From contig CAIVQM010000532.1 of the NCBI GenBank assembly GCA_903908025.1, positions 1 to 5,797 on the forward strand: 5,797 nucleotides of DNA, given 5' to 3'. This document shows positions 5,395 through 5,797 of the stretch, one piece after another (position 1 is the first letter of the stretch; each line of letters begins with the position of its first letter). Source of the stretch: an uncultured bacterium. GTDB taxonomy: Bacteria > Actinomycetota > Actinomycetes > S36-B12. A model generated the notes under the pieces. That model was not told the origin of the DNA. It saw only the letters and a program-made list of their open reading frames with translations, and made no database searches. The position numbers and the translations under genes are program-made.

Positions 5395-5797
5395 ATGACC
5401 TCAGGCCAGCAAGCTCTCGCCCCCACTCGCGCCCTCGGCAGCACCGGCCTGGTGGTGTCCCCGCTCTGCCTCGGCGGCAATGTCTTCGGGTGGACCGCCG
5501 ATGAGACCCAGTCCTTCGCGGTGATGGACGCCTACGCGTCCGCGGGCGGCAACTTCATCGACACCGCCGATGTCTACTCCGAGTGGATCCCCGGCAACAC
5601 GGGCGGCGACTCCGAGAAGGTCATCGGGGCCTGGCTGGCCGCGCGCGGCAATCGCGAGGACATGATCATCGCAACGAAGGTCGCGAAGATGTCCAGTGTG
5701 CGTGGCCTCGCCCCCGACACGATCCGCACGGCGGTCGATGGCTCACTGTCGCGGCTGGGCACCGACTACATCGACGTCTACTACGCGCACGAGGACG
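5395..5797 (+). CDS. Aldo/keto reductase, 3' end outside window
   Basis: The first 134 codons of an NAD(P)H-dependent oxidoreductase with the (beta/alpha)8 barrel of the aldo/keto reductase superfamily. The catalytic tetrad can be placed: Asp56 and Tyr61 in NFIDTADVYS, Lys95 in IIATKV, and His132 in DVYYAHED. The N-terminus (RALGSTGLVVSPLCLGGNVFGW, around residues 12-33) and the helix SLSRLGTDYIDVYY (117-130) are typical of the shaker-beta/YghZ-like branch. About 310-330 residues would be usual, so more than half lies outside the window. The cofactor-binding C-terminal part and the substrate cannot be judged. The gene is 33 nt from trmB with no visible terminator between, and its own -10-like box suggests a separate transcript. 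Confidence 0.93.
   Translation, partial: MTSGQQALAPTRALGSTGLVVSPLCLGGNVFGWTADETQSFAVMDAYASAGGNFIDTADVYSEWIPGNTGGDSEKVIGAWLAARGNREDMIIATKVAKMSSVRGLAPDTIRTAVDGSLSRLGTDYIDVYYAHED

Noticed and set aside
1..5797. CRISPR array, tRNA/rRNA gene, insertion sequence or attachment site
   Set aside because: No regularly spaced repeats, tRNA-like cloverleaf, transposase or flanking direct repeats were seen. Nearly every base is in a supported gene or a gap under 50 nt.

Overview
The window is high-GC DNA coding on both strands with almost no intergenic space. GTG and TTG starts, 4-nt stop/start overlaps, start codons without ribosome binding sites and the protein families all suggest an actinobacterium, perhaps Micrococcales/Microbacteriaceae. 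The genus cannot be fixed from the sequence. No RNA genes, insertion sequences, CRISPR arrays or long repeats were seen, and no gap exceeds about 50 nt.

Left part (1-2269, minus strand): a three-gene metal-resistance operon read right to left. It encodes a CsoR/CstR-family repressor, a CopZ-type copper chaperone and a CopA-type Cu(I) P-type ATPase, which runs off the left edge before the end of its phosphorylation domain. The repressor keeps two Cys residues at the sensing positions, but the His between them, a Cu(I) ligand in CsoR, is Gly.

Divergent centre (2270-2311): 42 bp separate the repressor from a plus-strand gene. This gap holds a CsoR-type palindrome (TACCCC-CA-GGGGTA) inside a larger dyad (GGGGTATCCT on minus, GGGGTATGCT on plus). 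The dyad supplies a -10 box in each direction, each exactly 6 nt before an ATG. The two start codons are exactly symmetric about the dyad axis. This looks like one operator controlling two leaderless, divergent operons.

Middle part (2312-3894, plus): an AhpD-like carboxymuconolactone-decarboxylase-family protein with a CxxC-xxx-H redox motif, followed with a 4-nt overlap by a 12-helix MFS transporter. Their place opposite the copper operon suggests, but does not prove, that they belong to the same stress response.

Right part (3895-5797, plus): a class I glutamine-amidotransferase-like/peptidase S51-type protein and, overlapping it by 4 nt, trmB (tRNA m7G46 methyltransferase). An aldo/keto reductase follows and is cut by the right edge. 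An 8-codon reading frame just before the S51-like gene, with a -10 box 6 nt upstream, overlaps that gene's start codon and may be a leader peptide.
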